A DNA stretch of 64,000 nt from CAVPCY01 sp963770765 (GTDB taxonomy: Bacteria > Actinomycetota > Coriobacteriia > Anaerosomatales > PHET01): positions 1 to 64,000 of the forward strand of contig CAVYQS010000014.1 in the NCBI GenBank assembly GCA_963770765.1. Direction: 5' to 3'. Below the pieces are notes generated by a model that saw only the letters and a list, made by a program, of their open reading frames with translations, was not told where the DNA came from and did not search any database. This document shows positions 1 through 8,186 of this stretch, piece after piece (the stretch's first letter is position 1; the number at the start of each line of letters is the position of its first letter). The position numbers were made by a program, and so were the translations under genes.

Positions 1-2
1 CC

Positions 3-464
3 ATGCGTGGCGGACAGAACGCGAAGCCAAAGAAGAACATCGCTCCCGGCGTCGGCAAGCGCGCCGAGCTCCCGCTACCTCAGATGCTGCCGGCCGTTGA
101 CCGCGACACGACCGAGATACCCCTCGAGATACGCCCGCTGTTCGATGAGGTGATCGAGTCGCTCGAGAACCGCGGCCTTCAGAACGTCGACCGTGACCAG
201 GTGCGGTCCTACGCGATGCTGGTGCACCTTCAGCGCCTCGCAGAAGCGGACATCCTCGAGCGTGGGCTGTGGGTCGACACGATCAACGGCGAGCGGCCCA
301 ACCCGTCGATCAAGACACTCCGAGACGCTTCGGCCCAATCCCTGCGGATCGCGTCGGAGTTCGGATTGACCACCGCGAGCCGCTTGCGTCTCGGCTTGTC
401 GGCTCCGAGCAACCTGAGCGGCCTTCAGTTCCTCAACGCCCAGCTCGAGGAGATGCGTTCGTGA
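3..464 (+). CDS. Phage terminase small subunit, P27 family-like
   Basis: The 153-residue protein is a probable small terminase subunit, which recognises phage DNA for packaging. It has the P27-family layout: a central alpha-helical stretch with a 'VDRDQVRSYAMLVHL'-type helix, then a conserved asparagine-proline ('RPNPSIKTL', about residues 99-107), and a C-terminal 'EFGLTTASRLRL' block (about 118-129). The ATG is only two bases from the window edge, so the true start could lie upstream. Its stop overlaps the next GTG start as GTGA, suggesting translational coupling. No large terminase subunit follows, so this is probably part of a truncated or rearranged prophage. The family call rests on motif likeness only. 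Confidence 0.7.
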   Translation: MRGGQNAKPKKNIAPGVGKRAELPLPQMLPAVDRDTTEIPLEIRPLFDEVIESLENRGLQNVDRDQVRSYAMLVHLQRLAEADILERGLWVDTINGERPNPSIKTLRDASAQSLRIASEFGLTTASRLRLGLSAPSNLSGLQFLNAQLEEMRS

Positions 465-730
465 CCGGCGCCGAGCTCATCCGTGAAGTCATCCAGACGT
501 GCCCGTGGACCGCGGACGACCCGGAGGGCCTCGAGGCCCTTGGGGATGCCTGGGAAGCCTTCCAAGCCGCTTCTGCGACGTTGCACGCCGTAGACATCAC
601 CGAGCGGGCCGCGTGGGTCGCCGCTGCCGATGCTGCCCTCACGGCCGCGAATGTCTACGCGACGAAAGCGGAGCGGCTGGAGATCACGCGACTGGCGCGG
701 GCGAGACGCGCCTACTCGGCCCGATCCTGA
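461..730 (+). CDS. Small hypothetical protein downstream of terminase subunit
   Basis: This 89-residue, mostly helical, alanine-rich protein starts at GTG 461, overlapping the terminase stop by four bases. The open frame extends upstream to 269, but that part is out-of-frame shadow of the terminase gene, so the GTG start is preferred. I recognise no family. Its position implies a phage-derived accessory gene. Its 3' end overlaps the convergent minus-strand gene by 19 bases. Confidence 0.55.
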   Translation: MTGAELIREVIQTCPWTADDPEGLEALGDAWEAFQAASATLHAVDITERAAWVAAADAALTAANVYATKAERLEITRLARARRAYSARS

Positions 731-1188
731 CACCGAGGGCACGTCGCCTCTCCGTGATCCGGGAACCGCTCCCCGCAGGCGTCGCACTGCCGGTGGAGCG
801 GATGCGATGTCGGCGTCATGCTCGCCAAGCCGTAGTCCTCAGCGGTCTTTCGCTGCATACGGCGGCGAGGCCGGTCCGGGTCCAGCGTGTCTCTCAACCG
901 CTGAAGGCGCTTCTTCTCGACCGTGGCGACCCTGAGTACCTCGAGTTCGGCCACCTTGTCGGAGAGCGCTTCATTGAGGCGCTGGCGAGAACAGACCCAG
1001 CAGATCCCGTGACGCTTCGAATGAACCGGCCGCACACCGCACCACGGGCATATCTCGGCGGCCTGGGGGTTCGTGACCTGCTCGAGCAGCTCGTCCAGGT
1101 CGACATCCCCTCGAGCGCAGGCCTGTTGCAGAGACACCGGCAGGAGCTCGAACAGCTCGGTAGACTCGCGCTCGCTCAATGCTGCCAT
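712..1188 (-). CDS. Double zinc-ribbon protein, phage-associated hypothetical
   Basis: The 158-residue protein contains two cysteine clusters. The first has CPWC and CWVC pairs about 15 residues apart, and the second is a C-terminal CDAC...CPRC pair. A basic helical segment rich in arginine and lysine lies between them. This looks like a nucleic-acid-binding zinc-ribbon protein, but I cannot name a family. The ATG at 1188 is preferred over an upstream in-frame start at 1308 because a GAGGGG ribosome binding site precedes it. It is convergent with the terminase pair. Confidence 0.55.
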   Translation of the reverse strand: MAALSERESTELFELLPVSLQQACARGDVDLDELLEQVTNPQAAEICPWCGVRPVHSKRHGICWVCSRQRLNEALSDKVAELEVLRVATVEKKRLQRLRDTLDPDRPRRRMQRKTAEDYGLASMTPTSHPLHRQCDACGERFPDHGEATCPRCQDRAE

Positions 1189-1294
1189 GCAACGTCCCCT
1201 CGCCGCCGTGGATTGAGGCGAAGGTATCGCGCTCGTCACGGGCGGTAAGAACGTGGCAAGGTCTCGGTATGGAGCCCGCTGTACGGTGGACGCA

Positions 1295-1330
1295 GAACAG
1301 CCCGCCACCGACCCTCGGAGCGGGCTGTTC
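1295..1330. terminator. Perfect hairpin, probable terminator
   Basis: An 11-bp perfect stem (1295-1305 with 1320-1330, arms GAACAGCCCGC/GCGGGCTGTTC) has a 14-base loop. It sits just beyond the stop of the minus-strand gene ending at 1347. No clear T-tract follows on either strand, so terminator function is inferred from position and stem strength. Confidence 0.5.
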
Positions 1331-1346
1331 GTGTCAGTGCGAGGTA

Positions 1347-1547
1347 CTAGGCCTGGAGCGCCACCGCTGCCCGGTCCGCGACGTATGCGGCCTTGCGAGC
1401 GTCGACCTCATCTAGTAGCGCGATCCACTCGTCAGTCGGTGCGTCGTTGTCGATACCCCGCTCCTCGGCGAGCATCCGTAGCAGGACACCCCGCTCGAGG
1501 TCGAAGTCAGCGACAAGCTCCTGGAGCTTCTGATAGCTGGTACTCAT
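1347..1547 (-). CDS. Small acidic hypothetical protein
   Basis: This 66-residue acidic, helical protein starts at ATG 1547 behind an AGAGAGGA-type ribosome binding site. It lies between a double zinc-ribbon gene and the putative attachment site. I recognise no domain. The size, position at the edge of a mobile segment and good ribosome binding site suggest a real phage or element gene of unknown role. Confidence 0.5.
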   Translation of the reverse strand: MSTSYQKLQELVADFDLERGVLLRMLAEERGIDNDAPTDEWIALLDEVDARKAAYVADRAAVALQA

Positions 1548-1720
1548 GTCTGAATCCTCTCTTTAGTCGGGAATTAGTCGGGAATGGTGCGTGACACATA
1601 CCGAAACCCGACTGCCTGTATGTGGCACAGAATGGGACTGTGACCGTGTAAAGTCGCTGGTAGAGCGCTCAATCCGTACCACTTACCGTCAGAGCGTCCC
1701 AACGCGTCTCGGTGCCTGAC

Positions 1721-1748
1721 AGGGGTTCGATCCCCCTAGGCTCCACCA
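1721..1748 (+). other. tRNA/tmRNA 3'-end fragment, probable integration site (att)
   Basis: The segment forms a complete T arm (AGGGG-TTCGATC-CCCCT, 1721-1737), a 7-base acceptor strand (AGGCTCC), a discriminator A and an encoded CCA. No matching 5' acceptor strand (GGAGCCT or a wobble variant) lies within 100 bases upstream, so this is only the 3' end of a tRNA or tmRNA gene. The form GGCTCCACCA fits a tmRNA (ssrA) end. Phage genes on the left and a serine recombinase on the right make this the likely crossover site or boundary of an integrated element. Confidence 0.6.
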
Positions 1749-1761
1749 TTTGTTCAGTAAG

Positions 1762-1802
1762 GCCCCTTCGTCGTCCATCTCGAGGACTTCGAAGGGGCTT
1801 TT
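1762..1802 (+). terminator. Rho-independent terminator after the tRNA-like end
   Basis: GCCCCTTCG (1762-1770) pairs with CGAAGGGGC (1790-1798) and is followed by TTTT, only 14 bases beyond the encoded CCA. Its orientation fits termination of plus-strand RNA coming from the tRNA/tmRNA side. The same DNA also encodes the last residues of the minus-strand recombinase. Confidence 0.6.
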
Positions 1803-3329
1803 CCACTGGTAGGACACTATGTGACCGTCTCGAACCATGAGGTTCGAACACACCATTGCGAGCACTTCGCGCCTCTTGTCGATGTCGCCCTGGTCGAAAC
1901 GGATGACCGCATGTGAGGCAGCCCCCGCAAGCTGTTCTACCAGCGAGGATGTGGAATGCTCCCGCGATTCGAGCGCGTGCAAGGCCAGTTCGAACCCCGT
2001 GCGCTGGCTCTTGAGTTCCGCCGCCTTCTCCTTGTAGAGATCGTCGTCCAAGACTCCCGAGGCGAGCTTATCGGTGAGCACAGAGAGCTTGCTGGTGGTC
2101 GCAGAGATGGCCCGGCTCAGCCGTGTGCGCTCCGCTTGGAGTTCTCCGTCGAGTTCTGCATCGAGCGCCTGAGCATCCTTCACGAGAGCGGCGAGAATCT
2201 CAGGCCCGATGGCGATGCGCGACAGGATTGCCGAGACCTGCTCCACGAGCGGCTCCTCGCGCAGGTACCCCTTCTGGGTGCAGATGCGCTTGCGGTTGGT
2301 GCAGTGGTAGTAGGCGTGGCCCTTGTGGGTCTCGGCGGTGATCTTGCAGCCGCACTCGTCGCAGAACATGAAGTCGCGAAGCAAGAACACGTGCTTGTGT
2401 GCGTTCTTGATCTTGTTGGGCTTGAAGGCGGCTTGCACCTTGTCGAAGAGCGCTGGGGAGACGAGCGGCTCATGTGCACCGGTGAAGCTCTCACCGTTGT
2501 AGCTGATGACTCCCATGTAGAACGGGTTTCGCAGCAGCCGGTCGAGGGTGTTCGAGCGGACAGGAGCGCCGCGAAGGGTGCGAAGCCCCAGACCGTTCAG
2601 TTCCTCAACGAGGCGAGTGACCGAGACAAGGCCGGTGGCGTAGCGTTCGAAGGCCCGAGTGATGAGCGGGCCGCGCTCGGGGTCGATCGACAATCGAGCG
2701 GGTGTTCTTGTCGTTGAGATAGCCGAGCGGTGCGCGGTGAGGCCAGCCGCCTTGGGCGACCTTCTCGTTCATGCCCTTCTTCACCTCTTCGGCCAGGTTG
2801 CGTCAGGTAGTACTTGGCGACCGAGAGCTGAACGTCTCGGAGCAGTTCGCCTTGAGGAGTGTCGGGAACGTCGCCGATCACGTAGCGGGCTTGTGCGCCG
2901 ATGACCTCTTCGAGTGCGATCTGATCGGCGAAGTTGCGATAGAGCCGGTCGAGCTTGTGGGCGACCACCACGCGAACCTCGGGATGTTCAGCGAGATAGG
3001 CGCACATGCGGGTGAACTCGGTGCGCCCCGCAGCCCCCGCCGACTCCGCCTCCGTGAACTCCTGCACCACATCGAAGCCCTGAGCGGCTGAGAAGGCGCG
3101 TATGGCTTTCAGTTGCGCTGGGATGGAGTAGCTCTCGTGTTGCTGCTCTTTGGTGCTCACGCGGGCGTAGATGACGCAATCGGGCATCGTGTCTCCCTTG
3201 CACGGGTGCCGTCAGGACTCCGAGACACATCAAACCTCGGGTGAGGGGTTGAGTGCAAGAGTCCAAACGAGGGAGAAATCGACCTTGGGGAAGGGTGTCC
3301 GATCAGATGAGATTCATGCCCAGCATGTA

Positions 3330-3430
3330 CAGAGGGTGCAATGTTATAGGGGTGCACCCTCTGCCCGATCACTTCAGATGCTGAGCACAGAATGCATCTA
3401 GACTCCCCATGTTATAGGCGGGGGGAGTCT
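3330..3430. repeat. Two hairpins with identical loop core and unrelated stems
   Basis: Hairpin 1 has an 11-bp perfect stem (3330-3340 with 3353-3363, left arm CAGAGGGTGCA). Hairpin 2 has a 9-bp perfect stem (3400-3408 with 3422-3430, left arm AGACTCCCC). The stems share no sequence, yet both loops begin ATGTTATAGG (3341-3350 and 3409-3418), with starts 68 bases apart. On the minus strand the shared core reads CCTATAACAT, containing a TATAAC -10-like hexamer. Possible roles are recombinase promoters with operators, or structured DNA/RNA sites. Confidence 0.6.
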
Positions 3431-3445
3431 GCCCCAAGGGCACGC

Positions 3446-3645
3446 CTGTCCACAGGCACGCCGAGCGCGAACCCGAGTTGACCACAGGCCGGACGCCCAC
3501 GCCCCCGCGCTGCACTGCGTGCGCGAGGGCGCACCGGCCCGATGGACAACTCAGCGCCACTCGACGAGCATGTGGACAGCCGGCGGGTGGGCCAGCGTCT
3601 CCGCAACGGCGAATTGACATTCAGACCGCAGACTTACTGTCCACA
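3446..3645. promoter_or_regulatory. Cluster of DnaA-box-like 9-mers
   Basis: CTGTCCACA occurs exactly at 3446-3454 and 3637-3645 on the plus strand and at 3571-3579 on the minus strand. A related TTGACCACA lies at 3478-3486. These resemble the DnaA box (TTATNCACA; TTGTCCACA in high-GC genomes). They could be DnaA-binding sites of an element or a titration/regulatory site. No replication gene is adjacent, so an origin is not claimed. Confidence 0.35.
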
Positions 3646-3747
3646 GGATTCCGAACGCACTCAGCCGCTCCCACTGCTAGCGACCGCTGCTCTAGATGTA
3701 CAATCGCCATGCACCGGAGGCAGCAACCATCACGGGAGTGAATCAGC

Positions 3748-4479
3748 ATGGTAGGGCACGACCCCAGGACTGAGCATTACTTCGACACCAACACCCCGAC
3801 GTACTCCTTGAAGAAGTACAAGGACGTTATCGACTTTCTTCGTGATGACGCCACGCCAGAGTCGACTTTGCTCGATGTCGGATGCGCCTCTGGCAGACTC
3901 CTGAAGGCGCTCGTAGAGAACACTCCTATCAGCGATGTGTCGGGCATGGACATTTCTCCGGCGTATCTTGAGAAGTGCTCCGTGGCCGTGCCTGGTTGTC
4001 ACACCTTTCTCGGCTCCGTCGTCGACGAGAGTGCCCGGTCAGCCGTTGGCCGCGAATTCGACTATGTTGTTGTCGGCGCGGTGTTACACCATCTCGTAGG
4101 TCGCACTCGCCAAGAGTCGCTTGGCTATGCTCGTGCAGGGCTGGCCAACTCCTGGTCGTTCGTTGAGCGGGGGGGGGCGCTCCTCATCGAGGAGCCAACA
4201 TACCGTCCTCATTGGCTCATGAGCGCACTGTTCTACACCAAGCGCCTCGTCAGCAGTGTGTTCTCCGGTCGGGTGAGCATCTTCGGTCACAACAACAACC
4301 TCGGCGAACCGATCGTGTCGTATTTCTCTCACGACGAGCTAGTCCAAGAGGCCGCCACGCTGCCTGGCGCCACGTTGTCGCTGGAGAAAAAGACCCCACG
4401 CAAGATGACTTTGGCCTGGCGCCTTCTCGGAGTCCGCGAGCGGGCTGGCTCGCTGCTGGTCCTGCGCAAGGCGGCGTAA
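3748..4479 (+). CDS. Class I SAM-dependent methyltransferase
   Basis: The 243-residue protein carries the Rossmann methyltransferase glycine motif 'LLDVGCASGRLL' (about residues 41-52). An acidic residue ends the next strand ('GMDIS', about 66-70), and 'FDYVVVGAVLHHL' follows as motif IV. This resembles the Methyltransf_11/UbiE-type fold; the substrate is unknown. A GGGAGTG ribosome binding site precedes ATG 3748. It lies alone between the mobile-element remnant and leuS, followed by a strong terminator, so it is probably a single-gene unit. It could be cargo of the element or chromosomal. Confidence 0.7.
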   Translation: MVGHDPRTEHYFDTNTPTYSLKKYKDVIDFLRDDATPESTLLDVGCASGRLLKALVENTPISDVSGMDISPAYLEKCSVAVPGCHTFLGSVVDESARSAVGREFDYVVVGAVLHHLVGRTRQESLGYARAGLANSWSFVERGGALLIEEPTYRPHWLMSALFYTKRLVSSVFSGRVSIFGHNNNLGEPIVSYFSHDELVQEAATLPGATLSLEKKTPRKMTLAWRLLGVRERAGSLLVLRKAA

Positions 4480-4581
4480 GAGCGCCCCGCTGCCGAGCGC
4501 ATCGAGCGAAACGTCCTTCATGAGCACACGTCAGGCTGGGCTTCGAAGCGCTCCCACGATGGCCCACCATCGCGACTGATG

Positions 4582-4611
4582 ACGCCCGCCGAGTCTCCTC
4601 GGCGGGCGTTT
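4582..4611 (+). terminator. Strong terminator after methyltransferase gene
   Basis: A perfect 12-bp GC-rich stem (4582-4593 with 4598-4609) has a four-base TCTC loop and is followed by a short T run. It separates the methyltransferase from leuS. Confidence 0.75.
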
Positions 4612-4763
4612 CGCGTTGCCGTACTGGTATCCTCCTCCCTGTCGACACCCGCAGCGCCGATGCTCGGCCCTCGTTGCTGCGTATCGCGCGGGGGGTCGCT
4701 CGGCTAGAATCACTCGCATCGGCATCTGACACTCGACCCACGTCCCGTGAAAGGCTCGTGACC

Positions 4764-7301
4764 GTGAACGAACTCCGCTACGACCCGCATTCGATCGAGC
4801 CCACATGGCAGGCGACATGGGAGAACGAGGGCGCCGACCGTGCGGTCGAGGACACGTCGAGGCCGAAGAAGTACGTGCTTGAGATGTTCCCGTACCCGTC
4901 GGGCGACATCCATATGGGGCACGTGCGCAACTACACGATCGGTGACGTGGTCGCGCGCCAGGCACGCATGAAGGGCTTCTCGGTACTGCATCCGATCGGA
5001 TGGGACGCATTCGGCTTGCCTGCTGAGAACGCCGCGATCAAGAGCAACAGCCACCCGGCCGAGTGGACCTACGCCAACATCGCCACCCAGGCGGCGTCGT
5101 TCAAACGCATGGGCTTCTCCTACGACTGGGAACGCGCTGTCCGCTCGTGTGACCCGGAGTACTACCGCTGGGGCCAGTGGATCTTCCTGAAGATGTGGCA
5201 GCGCGGGCTCGTGGAGCGCAAGAGCTCGCCGGTGAACTGGTGTCCGGACTGCGCCACGGTACTCGCCAACGAGCAGGTGCTGGGCGACGGCGTGTGCTGG
5301 CGCTGCAAGAGCGTGGTCGAGAAGCGGGAACTCGAACAGTGGTACCTCAAGATCACCGAGTACGCTCAGGAGCTGCTCGACGACCTCGACAAGCTCCCGG
5401 GGTGGCCCGAGAGGGTCAAGACCATGCAGGCGAACTGGATCGGGCGCAGCGAAGGCGCCGAGGTCGATTTCGTGCTGTGCGATGCGGACGGCGAGCCCAC
5501 GCCCGAGACGATGACCGTCTTCACGACGCGTCCGGACACCCTGTTCGGATGCACATTCTTCCTTCTGGCTCCGGAGCACCCCAAGGTTCGCGCGTTCGTG
5601 GCCGGCACGGAGTATGAGGCCGACGTGATGGCGGTCGTGGCCGCGGCGTCACGCGAGACGGCGGTGGAACGGCAGCTCGGCGAGCGCGACAAGCACGGGG
5701 CGTTCACGGGCCGCTTCGTCGTCAACCCGGTCAACGGCGAGAAGCTGCCGATCTGGGTCAGCGACTACGTGCTCATGGACTACGGCACCGGCGCCGTGAT
5801 GGCCGTGCCCAGCGGTGATCAGCGCGATTTCGAGTTCGCGCGCAAGTATGGTCTGCCGATCCCGCCCGTGGTTGTCGCCGACGACGACCCGCTCTTGGCG
5901 GAACTCGCCGGCGTGAAGACCCGCGTGGTGAGTGACGTGCCGTGGGAGGAGGCGTACGCGGGCAGCGGGACCATGGTGCAGTCCGGCGAGTTCACCGGGC
6001 TCTCCACGGGCAAGGGCGGCGAGGGCGTACGCGCGGTGACCGCATGGCTGGAGCGAGAGGGCCGGGGCAAGGAGTCGGTCAACTTCCGCTTGCGCGACTG
6101 GCTCATCTCCCGCCAGCGCTACTGGGGAAATCCGATTCCGGCGATACACTGCCCGTCATGTGGACTGGTTCCCGTTCCTGAGGAGCAGCTCCCGGTCGTC
6201 TTGCCGATGGACATCGACGTGACGAAGGGCGAGACCCTCGCCGATCACCCCGAGTTCTATGAGACCACCTGTCCGACGTGCGGGGGTCCGGCCAAGCGCG
6301 AGACGGATACGATGGACACGTTCACGTGCTCGAGCTGGTACTACCTTCGCTACACCGACGCACGCAACGACGACGGGCCGTTCGCGCGGGACAACGCCGA
6401 CTACTGGATGCCCGTCGATCAGTACATCGGTGGCATCGAGCACGCCATCCTCCATCTCCTGTACTCGCGCTTCTTCACCAAGGTGCTGCGCGACGTCGGA
6501 CTCCTCGGCTTCGACGAGCCCTTCACGAACCTGTTGACGCAGGGGATGGTCAAGAAGGACGGCGAGACGATGTCGAAGTCGCGAGGCAACGTCGTCGCTC
6601 CCGAGGAGATGATCGCGAAGTACGGCGCGGACACCCTACGCGCCTACATCCTGTTCATGGCGCCTCCCGACAAGGACCTCGAGTGGTCCTATGAGGGCGT
6701 CGACGGCATGTACCGCTGGCTGAGCAGGGTCTGGCGTCTCGTGACCGAAAGCATCGACGAAGCGCGCGCCGGGTCCGGCGTCGCGGCTGCGGGAGATGTG
6801 GCGGCCAAGGCGCTCCACCGCGAGATGCACCGAGTGACGGGCAAGGTGACCGATGACGTCGAGCGGTTCCAGTTCAACACCGCGATAGCCGCGATGATGG
6901 AACTCACCAACGCGGCGTACGACTACCGCAAGGTCGTGGCCGAGGGTCAGAGGGACCGTGCGCTGCTCACCGAGGTCTCGGAACGGCTGACGCTGCTCTT
7001 GGCCCCCATCGCGCCGCATATGTGCGAGGAGCTCTGGACGGCGGTGCTGATGCAGCCGGGCTCGGTCCACCGCGCATCGTGGCCGGTGTTCGACGCGTCG
7101 GCGGCGCTGGCCGATGAGGTCGAACTCGCCGTCCAGGTCAACGGAAAGGTGCGCGGCAAGGTCGTCGTGGCCTCCGACGCCGATCAAGACGACGTGATCG
7201 CGGACGCTCTTGCAGAGGTCGCCGGTTGGACCGAGGGCAGGGAGATCAAGAAGGTCGTCGTCGTCGCCGGCAAGCTCGTGAGCGTGGTCGTCGCGGGTTA
7301 G
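4764..7301 (+). CDS. leuS: Leucyl-tRNA synthetase
   Basis: This enzyme charges tRNA-Leu with leucine in the cytoplasm. The 845-residue protein has the class I signature HMGH (residues 50-53), and the second signature 'MSKS' at 603-606 ('ETMSKSRGN'). A CP1 editing domain lies between them, with the 'TTRPDTLFG' threonine-rich motif, and an anticodon-binding C-terminal domain follows. Length is typical. The GTG at 4764 is preferred because GAAAGG lies nine bases upstream; another GTG two codons earlier (4758) is too close. A TAGAAT -10-like hexamer occurs at 4705-4710. I see no T-box leader. Confidence 0.97.
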   Translation: MNELRYDPHSIEPTWQATWENEGADRAVEDTSRPKKYVLEMFPYPSGDIHMGHVRNYTIGDVVARQARMKGFSVLHPIGWDAFGLPAENAAIKSNSHPAEWTYANIATQAASFKRMGFSYDWERAVRSCDPEYYRWGQWIFLKMWQRGLVERKSSPVNWCPDCATVLANEQVLGDGVCWRCKSVVEKRELEQWYLKITEYAQELLDDLDKLPGWPERVKTMQANWIGRSEGAEVDFVLCDADGEPTPETMTVFTTRPDTLFGCTFFLLAPEHPKVRAFVAGTEYEADVMAVVAAASRETAVERQLGERDKHGAFTGRFVVNPVNGEKLPIWVSDYVLMDYGTGAVMAVPSGDQRDFEFARKYGLPIPPVVVADDDPLLAELAGVKTRVVSDVPWEEAYAGSGTMVQSGEFTGLSTGKGGEGVRAVTAWLEREGRGKESVNFRLRDWLISRQRYWGNPIPAIHCPSCGLVPVPEEQLPVVLPMDIDVTKGETLADHPEFYETTCPTCGGPAKRETDTMDTFTCSSWYYLRYTDARNDDGPFARDNADYWMPVDQYIGGIEHAILHLLYSRFFTKVLRDVGLLGFDEPFTNLLTQGMVKKDGETMSKSRGNVVAPEEMIAKYGADTLRAYILFMAPPDKDLEWSYEGVDGMYRWLSRVWRLVTESIDEARAGSGVAAAGDVAAKALHREMHRVTGKVTDDVERFQFNTAIAAMMELTNAAYDYRKVVAEGQRDRALLTEVSERLTLLLAPIAPHMCEELWTAVLMQPGSVHRASWPVFDASAALADEVELAVQVNGKVRGKVVVASDADQDDVIADALAEVAGWTEGREIKKVVVVAGKLVSVVVAG

Positions 7302-7398
7302 GCGACGGCAAGGCATGTGTCGGATCCGGGTAAGAGGCCCGTGCCATGATGTGTTCGCGGGTCGAGTGAAGGCGGCCCGCACATACCGTAATCACTTG

Positions 7399-7440
7399 AC
7401 GGCGCCCCCTCTCGTCGTACGTGCGAGGGGGCGCCGTTCG
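7399..7440 (+). terminator. Strong hairpin between leuS and comEA
   Basis: A perfect 13-bp stem (7399-7411 with 7425-7437) with a 13-base loop is followed by TTC. It ends three bases before the comEA ATG region. It probably terminates leuS transcription; being so close to comEA it could also influence initiation there. Confidence 0.65.
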
Positions 7441-7442
7441 CG

Positions 7443-8186
7443 ATGTGGGAGCGAATCGAACCGCGACTCAGTGAGCTGGGTCGCAGAGCGGGGATGCGGG
7501 ACGTGCCACCGGTCGCGATCGCGACGGCGATTCTTCTGGGGGCGGTCGCCGTGGGATGGGCCGCGTGGAGATGGTGGCCCGCCGACACGCGGTCCGCAGA
7601 GCGTTCTGCGCCGTCCTCGGTCGAGTTCGCTGAGGCTGCGACCGGTGAGGATGCTCCATCCGACGTCGAGCCTCAGCCGCCCGGGCCCGACAAGATGTCG
7701 CCCACGCCTCCGCAGGAGACAACGGGGCTCACCGTACACGTCGCAGGCAACGTGCGCCGACCCGGAGTGTACGAGCTCCCGGCAGGGTCGCGGGTGATCG
7801 ACGGCGTTGACGCCGCGGGCGGTCTGATCGGAGACGCAGCCCCTGAGGCCCTGAACCTGGCGCGCCCCCTTTCCGACGGAGAGCAGGTATTCGTTCCGAG
7901 CAGAGAGGACGCGGATCGGGGCCGAACACAGCCGGCCGGAGCTGCCGGTGGGCAACCCGGGGGGACGAGCGGGCCTTCGAGCGGGTCGGTTTCATACGTG
8001 AACGTCAACTCGGCCGATTCCGCCGCGCTCGAGACGCTGCCGGGAGTCGGACCCGCGACAGCCCAGAAGATCATCGCCGACCGCGAGGCCAATGGCCCGT
8101 TCGACTCGGTGGAGGATCTGGGCCGCGTCTCAGGCATCGGGCCCAAGCGTATCGAGCAACTCAAGGAGCTCGTCGTTGTCCGATGA
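7443..8186 (+). CDS. comEA: Competence protein ComEA, DNA receptor
   Basis: ComEA is the membrane-anchored DNA-binding protein of natural transformation. The 247 residues comprise one N-terminal membrane anchor (about 24-45) and a low-complexity acidic/proline linker. An SLBB domain follows ('VHVAGNVRRPGVYELPAGSRV', about residues 99-119). A C-terminal double helix-hairpin-helix domain ends it ('LETLPGVGPATAQKII' and 'VSGIGPKRI'), which binds DNA backbone. It overlaps comEC, as in most competence operons. Confidence 0.93.
   Translation: MWERIEPRLSELGRRAGMRDVPPVAIATAILLGAVAVGWAAWRWWPADTRSAERSAPSSVEFAEAATGEDAPSDVEPQPPGPDKMSPTPPQETTGLTVHVAGNVRRPGVYELPAGSRVIDGVDAAGGLIGDAAPEALNLARPLSDGEQVFVPSREDADRGRTQPAGAAGGQPGGTSGPSSGSVSYVNVNSADSAALETLPGVGPATAQKIIADREANGPFDSVEDLGRVSGIGPKRIEQLKELVVVR

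Larger units (their letters stand above)
1689..3187 (-). pseudogene. Large serine recombinase, two frameshifts
   Basis: This is a site-specific recombinase of the resolvase/large serine integrase family, about 498 residues once repaired. It has an N-terminal catalytic domain with 'YARVSTKEQ' (nucleophile Ser11), 'KLDRLYRN', and then the recombinase domain ('DPERGPL...'). A zinc ribbon follows (CDECGCKI and CTNRKRIC) and a C-terminal coiled coil. The frame breaks near 2800 and near 2688; each is resolved by removing one base, restoring 'YYLT-NLAEEVKKGMNEK' and 'NTRSIV-IDPERG'. The C-terminus reads into the tRNA-like end ('WWSLGGSNP'), a recurring feature of integrases bordering their att site. 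The gene is either inactivated or affected by sequence errors. The start is ATG 3187. Confidence 0.85.
3188..3747. other. 560-base non-coding stretch with hairpins and 9-mer repeats
   Basis: I see no convincing gene here. Open frames exist but look like random high-GC reading. The stretch contains two conserved-loop inverted repeats (3330-3363 and 3400-3430) and a cluster of CTGTCCACA 9-mers (3446-3645). A TACAAT sequence at 3699-3704 could be the -10 element for the methyltransferase downstream. It separates the recombinase from the methyltransferase and probably holds promoters for both. Confidence 0.5.

Noticed and set aside
1570..1748. A complete tRNA or tmRNA ending at 1748
   Set aside because: A D-arm-like 'CTGGTAGAGCGC' lies upstream, but no 5' acceptor strand pairs with AGGCTCC and no tmRNA tag or 5' domain is visible, so only a 3' fragment is claimed.
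3330..3430. A two-unit CRISPR remnant
   Set aside because: Only a 10-base core is repeated, the flanks differ, and no cas gene is present.
3446..3645. Chromosomal origin of replication
   Set aside because: No dnaA, dnaN or AT-rich unwinding region is adjacent; the sites are reported only as DnaA-box-like.
4612..4763. T-box leader before leuS (and before glyQ at 27670-27761)
   Set aside because: No specifier-loop hairpin, T-box sequence or antiterminator is recognisable, and both leaders are too short.
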